DNA of 64,000 bases from Micromonospora sp. WMMD980 (GCF_029626035.1 NZ_JARUBE010000003.1:5270001-5334000), one strand, 5' to 3'. Positions 25,592 through 35,358 are shown, numbered from the stretch's first letter. Numbers and translations are program-made. Notes: a model not told the origin generated them from the sequence alone.

Positions 25592-28500
25592 GTGAGACAT
25601 CCATCCCTGTGGGGTAGGCGGGGCTTCGCCGCCCTGCTCGCCTCCACCGTCGCCACCAGCGCGGTCGCGCTGACTGGTGCAAACCCGGCGGCGGCCGAGC
25701 CGGCGGCACCGCCGGCACCTGCGCCGGAGGTGCCGAAGGAAGCGCCGGCCGAGGCGCTGGGCAGCCACGACGCCGGGCTGCTCGCCGATGCACAGGCGCA
25801 GCGCAAGCCGGCGGTCACGGTCATCGTCGCCACCGACAAGGGCAAGGCCGGCGAGGTCACCGCCGAGATCCGCAAGCTCGGTGGCACGGTCACCCACCGG
25901 GTCGACCAGGTCGGTTATGTGTTGGCACAGGTCCCGACGGACAAGGTCGTCAAGGCCGCCAAGCTACCCGGTGTCTCGGCGCTGGATCTGAACGAGTCGA
26001 TCACGCTGCCCGACCCGCGCGCGGAGTCGCTGCCTGGCCGGCGGGTCGCCGCGCAGGCCGCTCCGTCGGGTCCGGGAGCGGCGACTCCGGCGGACAACCC
26101 CTACATGCCGACCGGGGAGACCGGCGCGGTGGCGTTCAAGAAGGCGCACCCGACGTGGGACGGCCGCGGCGTGACCATCGGCATCATGGACTCCGGCGTC
26201 GACCTGGACAATCCCGCTCTGCAGACCACCTCGACGGGCGAGCGGAAGATCGTCGACTGGGTGACCGCCACCGACCCGCTGCTGGAGGGTGACCTGACCT
26301 GGCGGGCCATGCGCACGCAGGTCACCGGCCCGTCGTTCACCGCGGCCGGGCGCCAGTGGACCGCGCCGGCGGGCACCTGGCTGTTCAACGTGTTCAACGA
26401 GAAGATCACCGAGGGCAGTGAGCCCGGTGGTGACGTCAACCGCGACGGCGACACCTCGGACAGCTTCGGCATCCTCTACGACCCGTCCAGCCACGACATC
26501 CGGGTGGACTCCGACCAGGACGGTGACTTCACCGACAACCCGGTGATGCGCCCCTACAAGGAGCGCTTCGACGTCGGGCACTTCGGCGCCGACGATCCCG
26601 CCACCGCGGTGCGTGAGCAGATGCCGTTCGTGGTCGAGTACCGCGAGGACGTCGACCTCGCACCGGCGGGCCTGCCCGGTCAGACCGCGGACTTCGTCAA
26701 CATCGGCATCATCGAGGACGCGCACGGGTCGCACGTCGCGGGCATCACCGCGGCCAACGACATGCTCGGCAACACCCGCTTCGACGGGGCCGCGCCGGGC
26801 GCGAAGCTGGTCTCCTCCCGGGCCTGCACCTGGGGCGGAGGCTGCACCGCGGCGGCGTTGACCACCGGCATGGTGGACCTCGTGGTCAACCGCAAGGTGG
26901 ATGTGGTGAACATGTCCATCGGCGGCCTGCCGGCGCTCAACGACGCCAACAATGCCCGCGCCGAATTGTACGACCGGCTGATCACCGACTACGGCGTGCA
27001 GATGTTCATCTCCGCCGGCAACTCCGGCCCGGGCGTGAACACCGTGGGTGACCCGTCCGTCGCCGACAATGTGGTCAGCGTCGCCTCGAGCATCAGCCGG
27101 GAGACCTGGCTGGCGAACTACGGCTCGGTCACCCGCCGGCCGTACCAGCTGCACCCGTTCTCCTCGCGTGGGCCGCGTGAGGACGGTGGCTTCAAGCCGA
27201 CCATCAGCGCGCCCGGCTCGGCGATCTCCACCATCCCGCTGTGGCAGGCCGGCTCGCCTGCCGCTGAGGCCGGTTACTCGCTGCCGCCGGGCTACGCCAT
27301 GTTCAACGGCACCTCGATGGCCTCTCCGCAGGCCACCGGCGGCGCGGCGTTGCTGCTGTCGGCCGCGAGGGCGACCGACATCGGGGTCACCCCGGCGGCG
27401 TTGCGTCGGGCCGTGGTCAGCTCGGCCTCGTGGATCAGGGGCGAGCCGGCGTACGCGCAGGGTAACGGCCTGCTCGACGTGCCGGGTGCCTGGAAGCTGC
27501 TGGCCAAGCCCGTCACCCCGCGCGGCTACACCGCGAGCGCGCCGGTGTGCACGCCGATCTCCGACTTCCTCGCCACCCCCGACCGGGGCACCGGCGTCTA
27601 CAACCGCTGCGCCCCCGGGCAGGGCGGCCAGAAGGCCGGTCAGGCGCGCACCTACCAGGTCAAGGTCACCCGCACCAGCGGTCCGGCCGGCGTGATCCGC
27701 CACAAGCTGCAGTGGCGGGGCAACGACGGGACGTTCCGCGCCCCGACGTCGGTGGACCTGCCGCTGAACAAGGCCGTCTCCATCCCGGTGACGGCCACCC
27801 CGAAGGCCGGCGCTCACGGAGCCATCCTGCGCATCGACGACCCGAGGACCAAGGTGGTCGACTTCGAGGTCCTGAACACCGTCGTCGCCGCCACCCGGCC
27901 CACCAGGCCGGCGTACGCGTTCTCCGGCTCGGGCAGCGTGGACCGTAACTCGACGACCAGCTTCTTCGTCTCGGTCCCCGAGGGGGCGGCGGCACTGCAG
28001 GTGAACCTGTCCGGCATCGCCACCGGTTCGCAGACCCGGTTCATCGCCGTCAACCCCTGGGGTGTGCCGGTGGAGAGCACCGCCAGCACCGCCTGCTACA
28101 CCAACTACTCCGACGCGGCGGCGTGCAAGCCGCAGGAGCGGGACTACGCCAACCCGATGCCCGGAATCTGGGAGATCGAGGTGGAGGCACGGCGCACCTC
28201 GCCGTCGCTGAACAACCCGTTCCAGCTCACCGCGCGGGTGCAGGGCGTCAAGGTGGAGCCGGCCGTGGTGACGCTGCCGAGCGTGACCGCCGGTGAGTCC
28301 ACGCCGGTCACCTGGACGGTCACGAACATGTTCGGCCCGGTGGTGATCACGGGTCAGGGCGGTCCGTTGGGCAGCTCGGCCTCCTCCCGCGACAGCATCG
28401 CCGACGGTGCGCGCAAGACCTACACCGTCGAGGTGCCCGCGGGCGCCACCCGGCTGGACGTCGCCATCGGCAACACCAGCGACCTGGCCGCCGACCTGGA

Positions 28501-28864
28501 CCTGACCGTCCTGCGCGACGGCGTCGAGGTCGGCCAGTCCGCCGACGGCGACTCCGAGGAGTCGGTCTCGATCCCGAACCCCCAGCCCGGCACCTACACG
28601 GTGCAGGTCGACGGGTACGCGGTGCCGGCCGGCACCACGCAATTCGACTACCGGGACGTGTTCTACTCCCCCGCCCTGGGCCAGGTCACCGCACCCGGCA
28701 CCACGGTGTCCCTGCCCAACGGCGCCAGCGCCACCATCACCGGCGCCGTGACCGTCAACGCGGCTCCGGCCGAGGGTCGGCAGCTGTTCGGTGAGCTGAA
28801 CCTGGTCACCGACGAGGGCGCGGTCGTCGGCCGCGGCGCGGTGTCCATCGGCACCGTGAACTGA
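25592..28864 (+). CDS. Secreted subtilisin-like serine protease (S8) with C-terminal PPC-like domains
   Basis: A 1090-aa exported protease. A basic start, the hydrophobic stretch FAALLASTVATSAVALTGA and A-A-A-E form a signal peptide. An I9-like propeptide (about residues 70-135) precedes the catalytic domain, whose triad is D in IGIMDSGVDLDN (about 199), H in EDAHGSHVAGITA (about 378) and S in FNGTSMASPQATGG (about 573). A large insertion separates Asp and His. The C-terminal 450 residues contain two beta-rich segments ending in TYTVEVPAGATRLDV and GTYTVQVDGYAVP, typical of pre-peptidase C-terminal domains. GTG 25592 follows GGGAGG. It is flanked by zur and the permease operon but its own link to zinc is unknown. 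Confidence 0.9.
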   Translation: MRHPSLWGRRGFAALLASTVATSAVALTGANPAAAEPAAPPAPAPEVPKEAPAEALGSHDAGLLADAQAQRKPAVTVIVATDKGKAGEVTAEIRKLGGTVTHRVDQVGYVLAQVPTDKVVKAAKLPGVSALDLNESITLPDPRAESLPGRRVAAQAAPSGPGAATPADNPYMPTGETGAVAFKKAHPTWDGRGVTIGIMDSGVDLDNPALQTTSTGERKIVDWVTATDPLLEGDLTWRAMRTQVTGPSFTAAGRQWTAPAGTWLFNVFNEKITEGSEPGGDVNRDGDTSDSFGILYDPSSHDIRVDSDQDGDFTDNPVMRPYKERFDVGHFGADDPATAVREQMPFVVEYREDVDLAPAGLPGQTADFVNIGIIEDAHGSHVAGITAANDMLGNTRFDGAAPGAKLVSSRACTWGGGCTAAALTTGMVDLVVNRKVDVVNMSIGGLPALNDANNARAELYDRLITDYGVQMFISAGNSGPGVNTVGDPSVADNVVSVASSISRETWLANYGSVTRRPYQLHPFSSRGPREDGGFKPTISAPGSAISTIPLWQAGSPAAEAGYSLPPGYAMFNGTSMASPQATGGAALLLSAARATDIGVTPAALRRAVVSSASWIRGEPAYAQGNGLLDVPGAWKLLAKPVTPRGYTASAPVCTPISDFLATPDRGTGVYNRCAPGQGGQKAGQARTYQVKVTRTSGPAGVIRHKLQWRGNDGTFRAPTSVDLPLNKAVSIPVTATPKAGAHGAILRIDDPRTKVVDFEVLNTVVAATRPTRPAYAFSGSGSVDRNSTTSFFVSVPEGAAALQVNLSGIATGSQTRFIAVNPWGVPVESTASTACYTNYSDAAACKPQERDYANPMPGIWEIEVEARRTSPSLNNPFQLTARVQGVKVEPAVVTLPSVTAGESTPVTWTVTNMFGPVVITGQGGPLGSSASSRDSIADGARKTYTVEVPAGATRLDVAIGNTSDLAADLDLTVLRDGVEVGQSADGDSEESVSIPNPQPGTYTVQVDGYAVPAGTTQFDYRDVFYSPALGQVTAPGTTVSLPNGASATITGAVTVNAAPAEGRQLFGELNLVTDEGAVVGRGAVSIGTVN

Positions 28865-28917
28865 CCGATGCGCGCGATGCCCGTCCCCGTCGCCGACGAG
28901 GGCGGGCATCGCCGCAC

Positions 28918-28932
28918 CATAAGCGCAATGCA
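28918..28932 (+). promoter_or_regulatory. Candidate Zur operator upstream of the permease operon
   Basis: CATAAGCGCAATGCA is the reverse complement of TGCATTGCGCTTATG, which matches the zur upstream site TGCGTTGCGCATATG at 13 of 15 bases. It lies about 42 bp before the permease start, in promoter position. Confidence 0.5.
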
Positions 28933-28973
28933 ATCGGGCGATCACTGTAGGATACGGCCGTTGAAACTGGGAG

Positions 28974-30020
28974 GTGATTCGCCTGAGCACCACCGATCCT
29001 GCCGCGCCCGTGCGGTCCGAGCCGCAGGCTCCCACCGCGCCGGCCGCCGAACCGGCGGCGCCCGACCGCGAGCGGTGGGTCGGCTCGACCGAGGTGCTGT
29101 GCTTCCTGCTCATCCTCGTCGGCGTGCTGCACCGGCAGATCGGGACGCTGGTCACCGATCCGCGCTTGCAGACCTGGCTGACCGTCTTCGTGTCGGTGAT
29201 GGTGCAGGCGGCGCCGTTCCTCGTCTTCGGCGTGGTGCTCTCCGCCGTCATCGCGGTGTTCGTGCCCCGCTCCTTCTGGGCGCGGGCCCTGCCCCGTCAC
29301 CCCGCGCTCGCGGTGCCGGTGGCCGGCATGGCCGGAGTGGTGCTGCCGGGCTGCGAATGCGGGTCGGTGCCGATCGCCGGGTCGCTGATCCGCCGCGGCG
29401 TCACCCCCGCCGCGGCGCTGGCGTTCCTGCTCGCCGCGCCGGCGATCAACCCGATCGTGCTCACCGCCACCGCCGTCGCGTTCCCGCGCAACCCGGAGAT
29501 GGTCGCCGCCCGCGGCGGCGCCAGCCTCCTGGTCGCCCTGCTGATGGGCTGGATGTGGCTGCGACTGGGCCGCACCGACTGGATCCGCCTGCCGCACCGC
29601 GCCCACCTCGACGGGCTGCCCCGGATGGCCGCGTTCTGGACCGCCTGCCGACACGACGTCATCCACGCCGGCGGGTTCCTCGTCGTCGGGGCAATGGCCG
29701 CGGCGACGATCAACGTAGTCGTACCTCAACAGTTCCTGCACGACCTCGCGGCCCGGCCGGTGCTGTCGGTCCTCGCCCTCGCCACTTTGGCGGTGCTGCT
29801 GTCCATCTGCTCCGAGGCCGACGCGTTCGTCGCCGCCTCGCTGTCCCAGTTCTCCCTGACCGCCCGACTGGCCTTCCTCGTGGTCGGTCCGATGGTCGAC
29901 CTCAAGCTGATATCCATGCAGGCCGGCATCTTCGGCCGGCGGTTCGCCGTCCGGTTCGCCCCGGCCACCTTCGCCCTCGCCGTGCTCGTCGCGGCCGGAC
30001 TCGGGACGGTGATCTGGTGA
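28974..30020 (+). CDS. UPF0718/ArsP-type permease
   Basis: An about 348-aa membrane protein with eight or more hydrophobic helices. Key blocks are [20 protein letters not shown] (conserved cysteine pair), [15 protein letters not shown], and [16 protein letters not shown]. These define the UPF0718 (YcgR-like) permeases, often paired with TIGR03943 proteins and placed under Zur control in Gram-positive bacteria. Start choice is unclear: GTG 28974 sits inside the Shine-Dalgarno sequence GGGAGGTG, whereas CTG 28983 lies six bases after it. The next gene begins in the stop codon overlap (GTGA). Transport substrate is probably a metal-related ligand, not established. Confidence 0.82.
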   Translation: MIRLSTTDPAAPVRSEPQAPTAPAAEPAAPDRERWVGSTEVLCFLLILVGVLHRQIGTLVTDPRLQTWLTVFVSVMVQAAPFLVFGVVLSAVIAVFVPRSFWARALPRHPALAVPVAGMAGVVLPGCECGSVPIAGSLIRRGVTPAAALAFLLAAPAINPIVLTATAVAFPRNPEMVAARGGASLLVALLMGWMWLRLGRTDWIRLPHRAHLDGLPRMAAFWTACRHDVIHAGGFLVVGAMAAATINVVVPQQFLHDLAARPVLSVLALATLAVLLSICSEADAFVAASLSQFSLTARLAFLVVGPMVDLKLISMQAGIFGRRFAVRFAPATFALAVLVAAGLGTVIW

Positions 30021-30739
30021 GTCGCGGAACGCAGGCGGTGGTGCTGGTCTTCCTCGGCGGCGCGATCCTGCGCGCCAGCCTCACCGACCTCTACCTGCGC
30101 TACGTCAAACAGGGACTGCGCCCGTTCCTCATCGCCGCCGGCCTGCTGCTGGTCATCACCGCGCTGGTGGCGCTCGTGCAGGAGCTACGCCACCTCAACC
30201 GGCCCGAGGACCAGCCGGACGACGACGGACACGACCACGGCCGTTCCGGTCCCGCCGTCGGCTGGTTGCTGCTGCTCCCCGCGCTCGCCCTGCTCTTCGT
30301 CGTCCCGCCGGCGCTCGGCGCCGACACCGCGGCCCGCGCCGGCTCCGCCCTCACCGACAACCGGGACGTCGCCTACCCACCCCTGCCACCCGGCGACCCG
30401 ACCGAACTGACCCTCCTCGAGTACGGCTACCGCGCCGTCTACGACCACGGCCGCACGTTGCAGGGCCGACGCATCCAGCTCACCGGCTTCCTCGCCCCCG
30501 GCCCAGACGGCGAACCGATGCTCGCCCGCATCATGCTGTCCTGCTGCGCCGCCGACGGCATCCCCGTCAAGGTCGGCCTGCGCGGCGACGTTCCCGAAGG
30601 CCCGGCGAACACCTGGGTACGCTCCACCGGCCGGTGGATCCCGCACACCGCCAAGGACCCCGTCAACGACGCCGACCTCCCCTACTTCCAGGTGGAGACC
30701 TGGGAGAAGATCCCCGCGCCCGCCGAGCCGTACGAGTAG
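30017..30739 (+). CDS. TIGR03943 family protein (UPF0703, permease partner)
   Basis: A 240-aa membrane-anchored protein with two or three hydrophobic helices ([47 protein letters not shown]) and a C-terminal domain holding [15 protein letters not shown], the signature cysteine motif of TIGR03943, plus [13 protein letters not shown] histidine-rich linker, [11 protein letters not shown], between the membrane helices may bind metal. GTG 30017 overlaps the permease stop. It likely forms a complex with the UPF0718 permease. Confidence 0.85.
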   Translation: MSRGTQAVVLVFLGGAILRASLTDLYLRYVKQGLRPFLIAAGLLLVITALVALVQELRHLNRPEDQPDDDGHDHGRSGPAVGWLLLLPALALLFVVPPALGADTAARAGSALTDNRDVAYPPLPPGDPTELTLLEYGYRAVYDHGRTLQGRRIQLTGFLAPGPDGEPMLARIMLSCCAADGIPVKVGLRGDVPEGPANTWVRSTGRWIPHTAKDPVNDADLPYFQVETWEKIPAPAEPYE

Positions 30740-30831
30740 GACGCGGGTCGGCCCGCCGGCCTCCGGCCGGGTTCCCTGCGGACCCACCGTCGCGCGCGGC
30801 CGGTAGTTTCCCGATCCGTCGAGGAGTGTCC

Positions 30832-31653
30832 GTGTCCCACGTCCACGCCGGCCGAGCGGCATCCCCGGTGCGGCACCGGCTGACCTTGCTGTTCCTGATC
30901 CCCGCGGTGCTGCTGACCGCCCTGGGCATGCTGCTGCTCTGGCCGCACCAGGCGGCGCCGGTAGAGGCCACCGACGAGCCACCCCGGGTTTTTGGACAGG
31001 TCCGTGCGGTCACGCAGCGACCCTGCGCACAGGCAGCGGGAGAAAGCGACGAAGCCGCGGGGCCGACCACCAGCTGCGGATCGGTCAGCGCCACCCTCAC
31101 CAGCGGTCGGGATGCCGGGACCACCGTCAGCACCGACATTCCCACCGGTCCCGGCGCGCCCCGACTGCGCATCGGAGACGAGGTCACCCTTCTCCTGCTC
31201 GACGATCCGACCGGCGACGGCAAGAGCTACGTCGTCGTCGACTTCCAACGTTCCCGACAACTGTGGCTGCTCGGCGCCGCCTTCGCCCTCGCCGTCATCG
31301 CGTTCGCCCGTTGGCGCGGGGTAACCGCGTTGGCCGGCCTCGCCGTGACCTTCGCCGTCCTGCTGCTGTTCATCATCCCCGCCATTCTCGACGGCCGGTC
31401 ACCGGTGCTGGTCGCCGTCGTCGGCTCTGCCGCCATCGTGCTCACCGTGCTCTACCTGACCCACGGCTTCGCCACGACCACCTCCGTGGCCGTCGCCGGG
31501 ACCCTGGTCAGCCTCACCATCACCGCCGTGTTGTCCGCGGTGGCGGCTCTCGGGCTTACCTCGGGGGGATGTGGCAACTGCCGCAGCGGCGGCACCACCT
31601 ATTTCCAACCCGTCGTCGAGGCACTGAACCGGTACAACGTCAGCGTCTACTGA
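30832..31653 (+). CDS. YibE/F-like membrane protein, 3' end replaced by a streptogrisin-type tail
   Basis: A 273-aa protein from GTG 30832 (GAGGAG upstream). The first 240 residues are of YibE/F type: an N-terminal helix ([20 protein letters not shown]), an extracellular domain with [14 protein letters not shown], and several helices including [20 protein letters not shown]. Full YibE/F proteins are about 400 aa and continue with more helices and a conserved G-L-L-D-D-V segment; these are missing. From [12 protein letters not shown] on, the sequence is [21 protein letters not shown], the exact type of C-terminus found in streptogrisin/alpha-lytic serine proteases. The gene is therefore probably a recombination product and may be inactive. 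Confidence 0.7.
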   Translation: MSHVHAGRAASPVRHRLTLLFLIPAVLLTALGMLLLWPHQAAPVEATDEPPRVFGQVRAVTQRPCAQAAGESDEAAGPTTSCGSVSATLTSGRDAGTTVSTDIPTGPGAPRLRIGDEVTLLLLDDPTGDGKSYVVVDFQRSRQLWLLGAAFALAVIAFARWRGVTALAGLAVTFAVLLLFIIPAILDGRSPVLVAVVGSAAIVLTVLYLTHGFATTTSVAVAGTLVSLTITAVLSAVAALGLTSGGCGNCRSGGTTYFQPVVEALNRYNVSVY

Positions 31654-31733
31654 CCACACCGGGACCCCCGCCGGATCACGCGGACCACCCCGCCCGCCCC
31701 AGGGTGGCGACCACGATGCCGGCGTGTGCTGTG

Positions 31734-31769
31734 CGCCTGCGCCTGCGCCTGCGCCTGCGCCTGCGCCTG
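31734..31769. repeat. Hexanucleotide tandem repeat (CGCCTG)x6
   Basis: Six perfect head-to-tail copies of CGCCTG in the 272-bp gap between the YibE/F chimera and the small secreted protein. The gap otherwise shows no gene. The repeat may have arisen by slippage. Confidence 0.85.
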
Positions 31770-31925
31770 ACTGTGCCGAGCCCTGACCTGGGTGTGGTCG
31801 TCGGGCGGCAGACGCGGTGCGGTGCTCTGGACATTAGATCCACAGACTTGTCCGCAGCCACGAGTTCGATGCACTAGCATCGATATGCTGAACCGCTTCC
31901 GGTCCGTTTCGATACGAGGGGTGTC

Positions 31926-32171
31926 ATGATTCGTCGTGCGATCGTCGTAGCTGCCATTGCCGTGTTCGTCTCCGTTGTCGTGCCGGGATCGCCGGCTCAG
32001 GCGCGGGCCTGCAAGATCGACCACCAATGTACGACCTACTACTATTCGGACTCATCGCACAGCACGCAGGTGGGCAGCCTCTACGAGGAGTGCGACGGAT
32101 CCCGCTACAGCTCGGGCCGTCGGACGGGCTACCTCACCTTCTCGGAGATCCCGTGCCGGAGCAGCCGGTGA
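31926..32171 (+). CDS. Small secreted cysteine-containing protein (DUF6289-like)
   Basis: An 81-aa protein. The signal peptide MIRRAIVVAAIAVFVSVVV ends at a likely A-Q-A cleavage site. The mature part has four cysteines (ACKID, HQCTTYYYS, EECDGS, IPCRSS) and GYLTF, a pattern I associate with DUF6289 of actinobacteria. GAGGGG before ATG 31926 is a good ribosome-binding site. Function unknown; possibly a small disulfide-stabilised extracellular protein. Confidence 0.75.
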   Translation: MIRRAIVVAAIAVFVSVVVPGSPAQARACKIDHQCTTYYYSDSSHSTQVGSLYEECDGSRYSSGRRTGYLTFSEIPCRSSR

Positions 32172-32337
32172 GCTGAGGCGCACGAGTTCGGCCGCCGAAC
32201 GGCGGTGGCCGTCGGTCGCCGACGTCGGTCGACGTCCGGGACGGCGAGATTGCCGATGCTGTGCGCGAGATGCGACCACGAGGGCCGCACGCGTCGACGG
32301 CCGCTCCGCCTGCCGACGTTCAGCGCGGATGTGAGGT

Positions 32338-32374
32338 GATCGGGGAACCATCCGCAAAGGATGGTTCCCCGATC
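32338..32374 (-). terminator. Perfect 16-bp hairpin downstream of the glucanase gene
   Basis: GATCGGGGAACCATCC and GGATGGTTCCCCGATC pair without mismatch around a 5-nt loop. It begins 11 bases past the stop of the minus-strand glucanase gene and could also stop readthrough from the + side. Confidence 0.85.
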
Positions 32375-32384
32375 GGTCTCCGCG

Positions 32385-35282
32385 TCAGAAGCCGGAGTTG
32401 CCGGCCCCGCGGTAGATGGTGAAGGTGCTGCCGGGGTTGCTGAGACCGCCGGACGGTGTGCCGGAGACCCTCGTGTTGCTGAAGGTCGCGCTGCCGGTGA
32501 CATTGTCGATGACAATGCCGTACGTGCCGGTGTTCTCGATGGTGACCCGGTCGAACGTGGTGCCGGTGATGGTTCTACCCCAGCTCATCAGGACACCCGC
32601 GTACGTGCTGTCCCTGATGGTCGTGTCGGTGATCTGGATCGGGGCGGTGATGTCGGCGGTGTCGGCGTAGACCCAGAGGGCTCCGAGTTGGGCGTTCCAG
32701 TTCGGTTCGAGGCCGCCGGTGCGGGTAAGGGTGTTGCGGGCGATGACCGTGGTGCCGGAGAGCGGAACCGGCGCGAAGCGGGTGCCGACCGCGATGCCGG
32801 CGGAGGCGACCACGGTGTCGGACATCAGGTTGTCGGTGACGCGGTTGCTGGTGCCGCCGTAGACGCCCACGGTGTTGGCCAGCATCGGTAGCTGCAGCGT
32901 GTTGAAGGTGAACGCCGAGTTCGTGACCGGACTCCCCTCGGACCACATGGCCAGCGCGTCGTCGCCGGTGTTGCGGACCGAGGACTGGTCGATGCGGGTG
33001 TTCCTGACGCTGCCGTTCAGGTTGACCCCATCGGCGTAGGTGTCCCGGATCCGCATACCGATGACGTAGAGGCCGTCGGTGCCGTCGTCGGCCCACAGGC
33101 CGACCTTGGAGTGGAAGACGAGGATGTTCTGCAACATCGAGCCGGCGCCGAAGTTGCCCTCGAAGGCGGCGTCGTCCCCGCCGTCGTTGCGGACGGTAGA
33201 GTCGCCGGAGATCGCCAGGTCGAAGATCTGGACGTTGCCGCCGGTGGCGAAGAAGCCGCCCTTCCCGTTCGTGCCCATGAGGGTGGTGTGCCACGGGCCG
33301 GCGCCGCGGATCGTCACGCCCTGCACATTGATCCTTGACGAGATCCGGTAGGTGCCGGTCGGGATCCACAGGCCCTTGCCGGCGGATTTCGCCGAGTTGA
33401 GCGCGTTGGTGAGCGCGGCGGTGTCGTCGCCGCCGCCGGGCGGCGGCGCGGAGGTGTAACCGCTGGGCGCGGTTCCCGCGACGGCCTGCTCCGTGTCGAT
33501 CAGGTCGATCGTGTAAGTGGAAGCGGTGTCTCCGGCGTCCTTCTGCAAGGTGAGCACGGTGCCGGCCGGCCAGTCGCCGATCAGGGTGCGGCTCTCGTCG
33601 TAGAAGCGGTGCGCGTTGCCGTCGGCGGGGTTGTTGTTGTACGGGTAGTCGCCGTAGACCCAGGCGTGTCGCGAGCTGAGGTTGAGGTCGCGCAGGTGAC
33701 TGCCGTTGGCGTACAGCGAGAGGGTGGCGTTGGTGTTGTCCGGCACCGAATACCGCACGGTGAGCGCGTTCGCCGGCTTGGTCAGGGTGAACCGGACGTA
33801 CTGTCCGGTGGCCCTGAGCTGCACGGCACGCCGGCCGGATGACTCCGAGGCGATGGTCTTGTAGGTGCGGTCGGCGGCCAGCACGGTGCCGTTGGTGGCA
33901 CCGTTCTCGGCCTCGAACTCGGTGTAGGGCAGCGTCGCGCCCCGCTCGGCGAGCGCCTGCGCGCCGGTCACGTTGATCCGGTCGATCGCCACGTCGCCGC
34001 TGTCGCTGGCGTCGCGCCGCAGGGTGACGGTGTTGAGCCCGGCGCGGAGCGTCAGGTTCGTGGTGACGGTCTGCCACCCCGCACCCGCGGGAAGGGTGAG
34101 CTGCCCGGCCCTCACCCCGTTGGCGTAGACGGAGAGCGTACGGGTCGAGCCGGTGGTGTTGCTGAACCGGACCGTGGTGGCCCTGGTGCCGGCGGACGGC
34201 AGGTTCGGGGTGAGGACGACCCGCGCGCCGGTGGTGCTGAAACCGGTCAGGTGTCCGGCTCCGGAGTATCCGCCGACCGAGGTGGCGACGGACGGCCCAC
34301 CGGAGTAGAAGCTGCTCTCGGCCTCGAAGGCCAGGCCGCCGGTGCCGGGCGGCGGCGTGGTGGGCGGGGTGGTCGGAGTGGTGGTCGTGCCGACGGCGAG
34401 GTGGTCCAGGTTGACGTTGCCGGTGTCGGCGGCGTCGAACGTGATCGCGACGGTGTTGGCGCCGCTGTTCAGAGCGGCCGTGACGGTTTGCGTGCCCCAG
34501 GTGTCCCAGTTCGCGGTGGCGGGCAGGGTGATCTGCTGGACCATGGCGCCGTTGACGTGCAGTGACAGGGTCTTGGTCGACCCGGTGCCGTTGGCGTAGC
34601 GCAGGGTCAGCGGGGTGTTGCCGGCGGTGGCCGCGGTCACCCGGAAGGTGGTGGCGGCGCTGCCCCTGTTGCCGTCGGTGTACCCGCCGACGAAACCGGC
34701 ACCGGTGTAGCCGGGGTGGTCGGCCTCGATCCGGGTGCCGCCGCTGAGCGTCGCCGACTCGGCTTCCAGTCGTCCGGCCGGCGCCGCGGGGATGGGCGCG
34801 ACGCTGAGTTCGTCCAGGTTGACGTTGCCGGAGTCGGAGGCGTCGAAGGCGTACGCGATGGTGTTGGTGCCGGCGACCAGCGTCGCGGTCGTGCCGGCGG
34901 TCTGCCAGCTGTCCCAGTTCGCGGTGGCGGCCAGCGAGAGCTGTTGGGCCCGGGTGCCGTTGATGTAGAGCGACAAGGTCTTCGCCGAGCCGGTGCCGTT
35001 GGCGTAGCGGATCGACAGGGTGTGCTGGCCGGCGGTGGGGTTCGCGACCGAGAAGCTGGTCCTGGCGCTGCCCTTGTTGCCGTCGGTGAAGCCGCCGACG
35101 AAGCCGGATCCGCGGTACCCGGCGTGGTCGGTCGCCACCGTCGCACCGCCGGTCAAGGTGCCGTTCTCGGCCTGTAGGGTGGCGGTGGCGGCCAGGGTGG
35201 GTGCTGCGAGCAGGGCGGCGAGGACTGTGCCTGCGAAGATCGCGGCTGCCGCGATGGGGGCGCCGCGGCGGAGATGCCTCAT
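32385..35282 (-). CDS. Secreted glucanase of GH87 (alpha-1,3-glucanase/mycodextranase) type with CBM35 domains
   Basis: A 965-aa exported protein. Signal peptide residues 1-31 end near LAATATLQA. Three carbohydrate-binding modules of CBM35 type follow, each starting LEAES/LQAENG and containing YTGAGFVGGYTDGN and TLSLYINGTRA (about residues 34-160, 170-290, 320-440). A fourth beta-sandwich precedes a right-handed beta-helix domain that starts GLWIPTGTYRISSRINV (about 650) and shows aspartate-rich turns such as GLWADDGTDGLYV and RNTGDDALAMWSEG, where catalytic aspartates are expected. The fold and modules fit GH87. It opens the locus with an ABC importer, LacI regulator and GH13 enzyme, consistent with degradation of alpha-glucan outside the cell. 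GGAG precedes ATG 35282. Confidence 0.75.
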   Translation of the reverse strand: MRHLRRGAPIAAAAIFAGTVLAALLAAPTLAATATLQAENGTLTGGATVATDHAGYRGSGFVGGFTDGNKGSARTSFSVANPTAGQHTLSIRYANGTGSAKTLSLYINGTRAQQLSLAATANWDSWQTAGTTATLVAGTNTIAYAFDASDSGNVNLDELSVAPIPAAPAGRLEAESATLSGGTRIEADHPGYTGAGFVGGYTDGNRGSAATTFRVTAATAGNTPLTLRYANGTGSTKTLSLHVNGAMVQQITLPATANWDTWGTQTVTAALNSGANTVAITFDAADTGNVNLDHLAVGTTTTPTTPPTTPPPGTGGLAFEAESSFYSGGPSVATSVGGYSGAGHLTGFSTTGARVVLTPNLPSAGTRATTVRFSNTTGSTRTLSVYANGVRAGQLTLPAGAGWQTVTTNLTLRAGLNTVTLRRDASDSGDVAIDRINVTGAQALAERGATLPYTEFEAENGATNGTVLAADRTYKTIASESSGRRAVQLRATGQYVRFTLTKPANALTVRYSVPDNTNATLSLYANGSHLRDLNLSSRHAWVYGDYPYNNNPADGNAHRFYDESRTLIGDWPAGTVLTLQKDAGDTASTYTIDLIDTEQAVAGTAPSGYTSAPPPGGGDDTAALTNALNSAKSAGKGLWIPTGTYRISSRINVQGVTIRGAGPWHTTLMGTNGKGGFFATGGNVQIFDLAISGDSTVRNDGGDDAAFEGNFGAGSMLQNILVFHSKVGLWADDGTDGLYVIGMRIRDTYADGVNLNGSVRNTRIDQSSVRNTGDDALAMWSEGSPVTNSAFTFNTLQLPMLANTVGVYGGTSNRVTDNLMSDTVVASAGIAVGTRFAPVPLSGTTVIARNTLTRTGGLEPNWNAQLGALWVYADTADITAPIQITDTTIRDSTYAGVLMSWGRTITGTTFDRVTIENTGTYGIVIDNVTGSATFSNTRVSGTPSGGLSNPGSTFTIYRGAGNSGF

Positions 35283-35349
35283 GAGGACTCCAATGTGGGA
35301 GGGGATTGGGGCCGGACGTTAATCCCCGTCACATCGGCGTAGCAAGAAC

Positions 35350-35358
35350 GAAATTTTC
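35350..35358. promoter_or_regulatory. GAAATTTTC palindrome upstream of the glucanase
   Basis: GAAA-T-TTTC lies 68 bp upstream of the glucanase ATG. The same GAAANTTTC form occurs upstream of the GH10 xylanase at 48444-48452. It resembles half-sites of LacI/GntR-type carbohydrate operators, but no binding is known. Confidence 0.3.

Noticed and set aside
25964..29251. Long open frame on the minus strand opposite the subtilase
   Set aside because: Arg/Gly/Val/Asp-rich composition, no motifs, no ribosome-binding site, and complete overlap with a clear protease gene. It is a codon-bias shadow.
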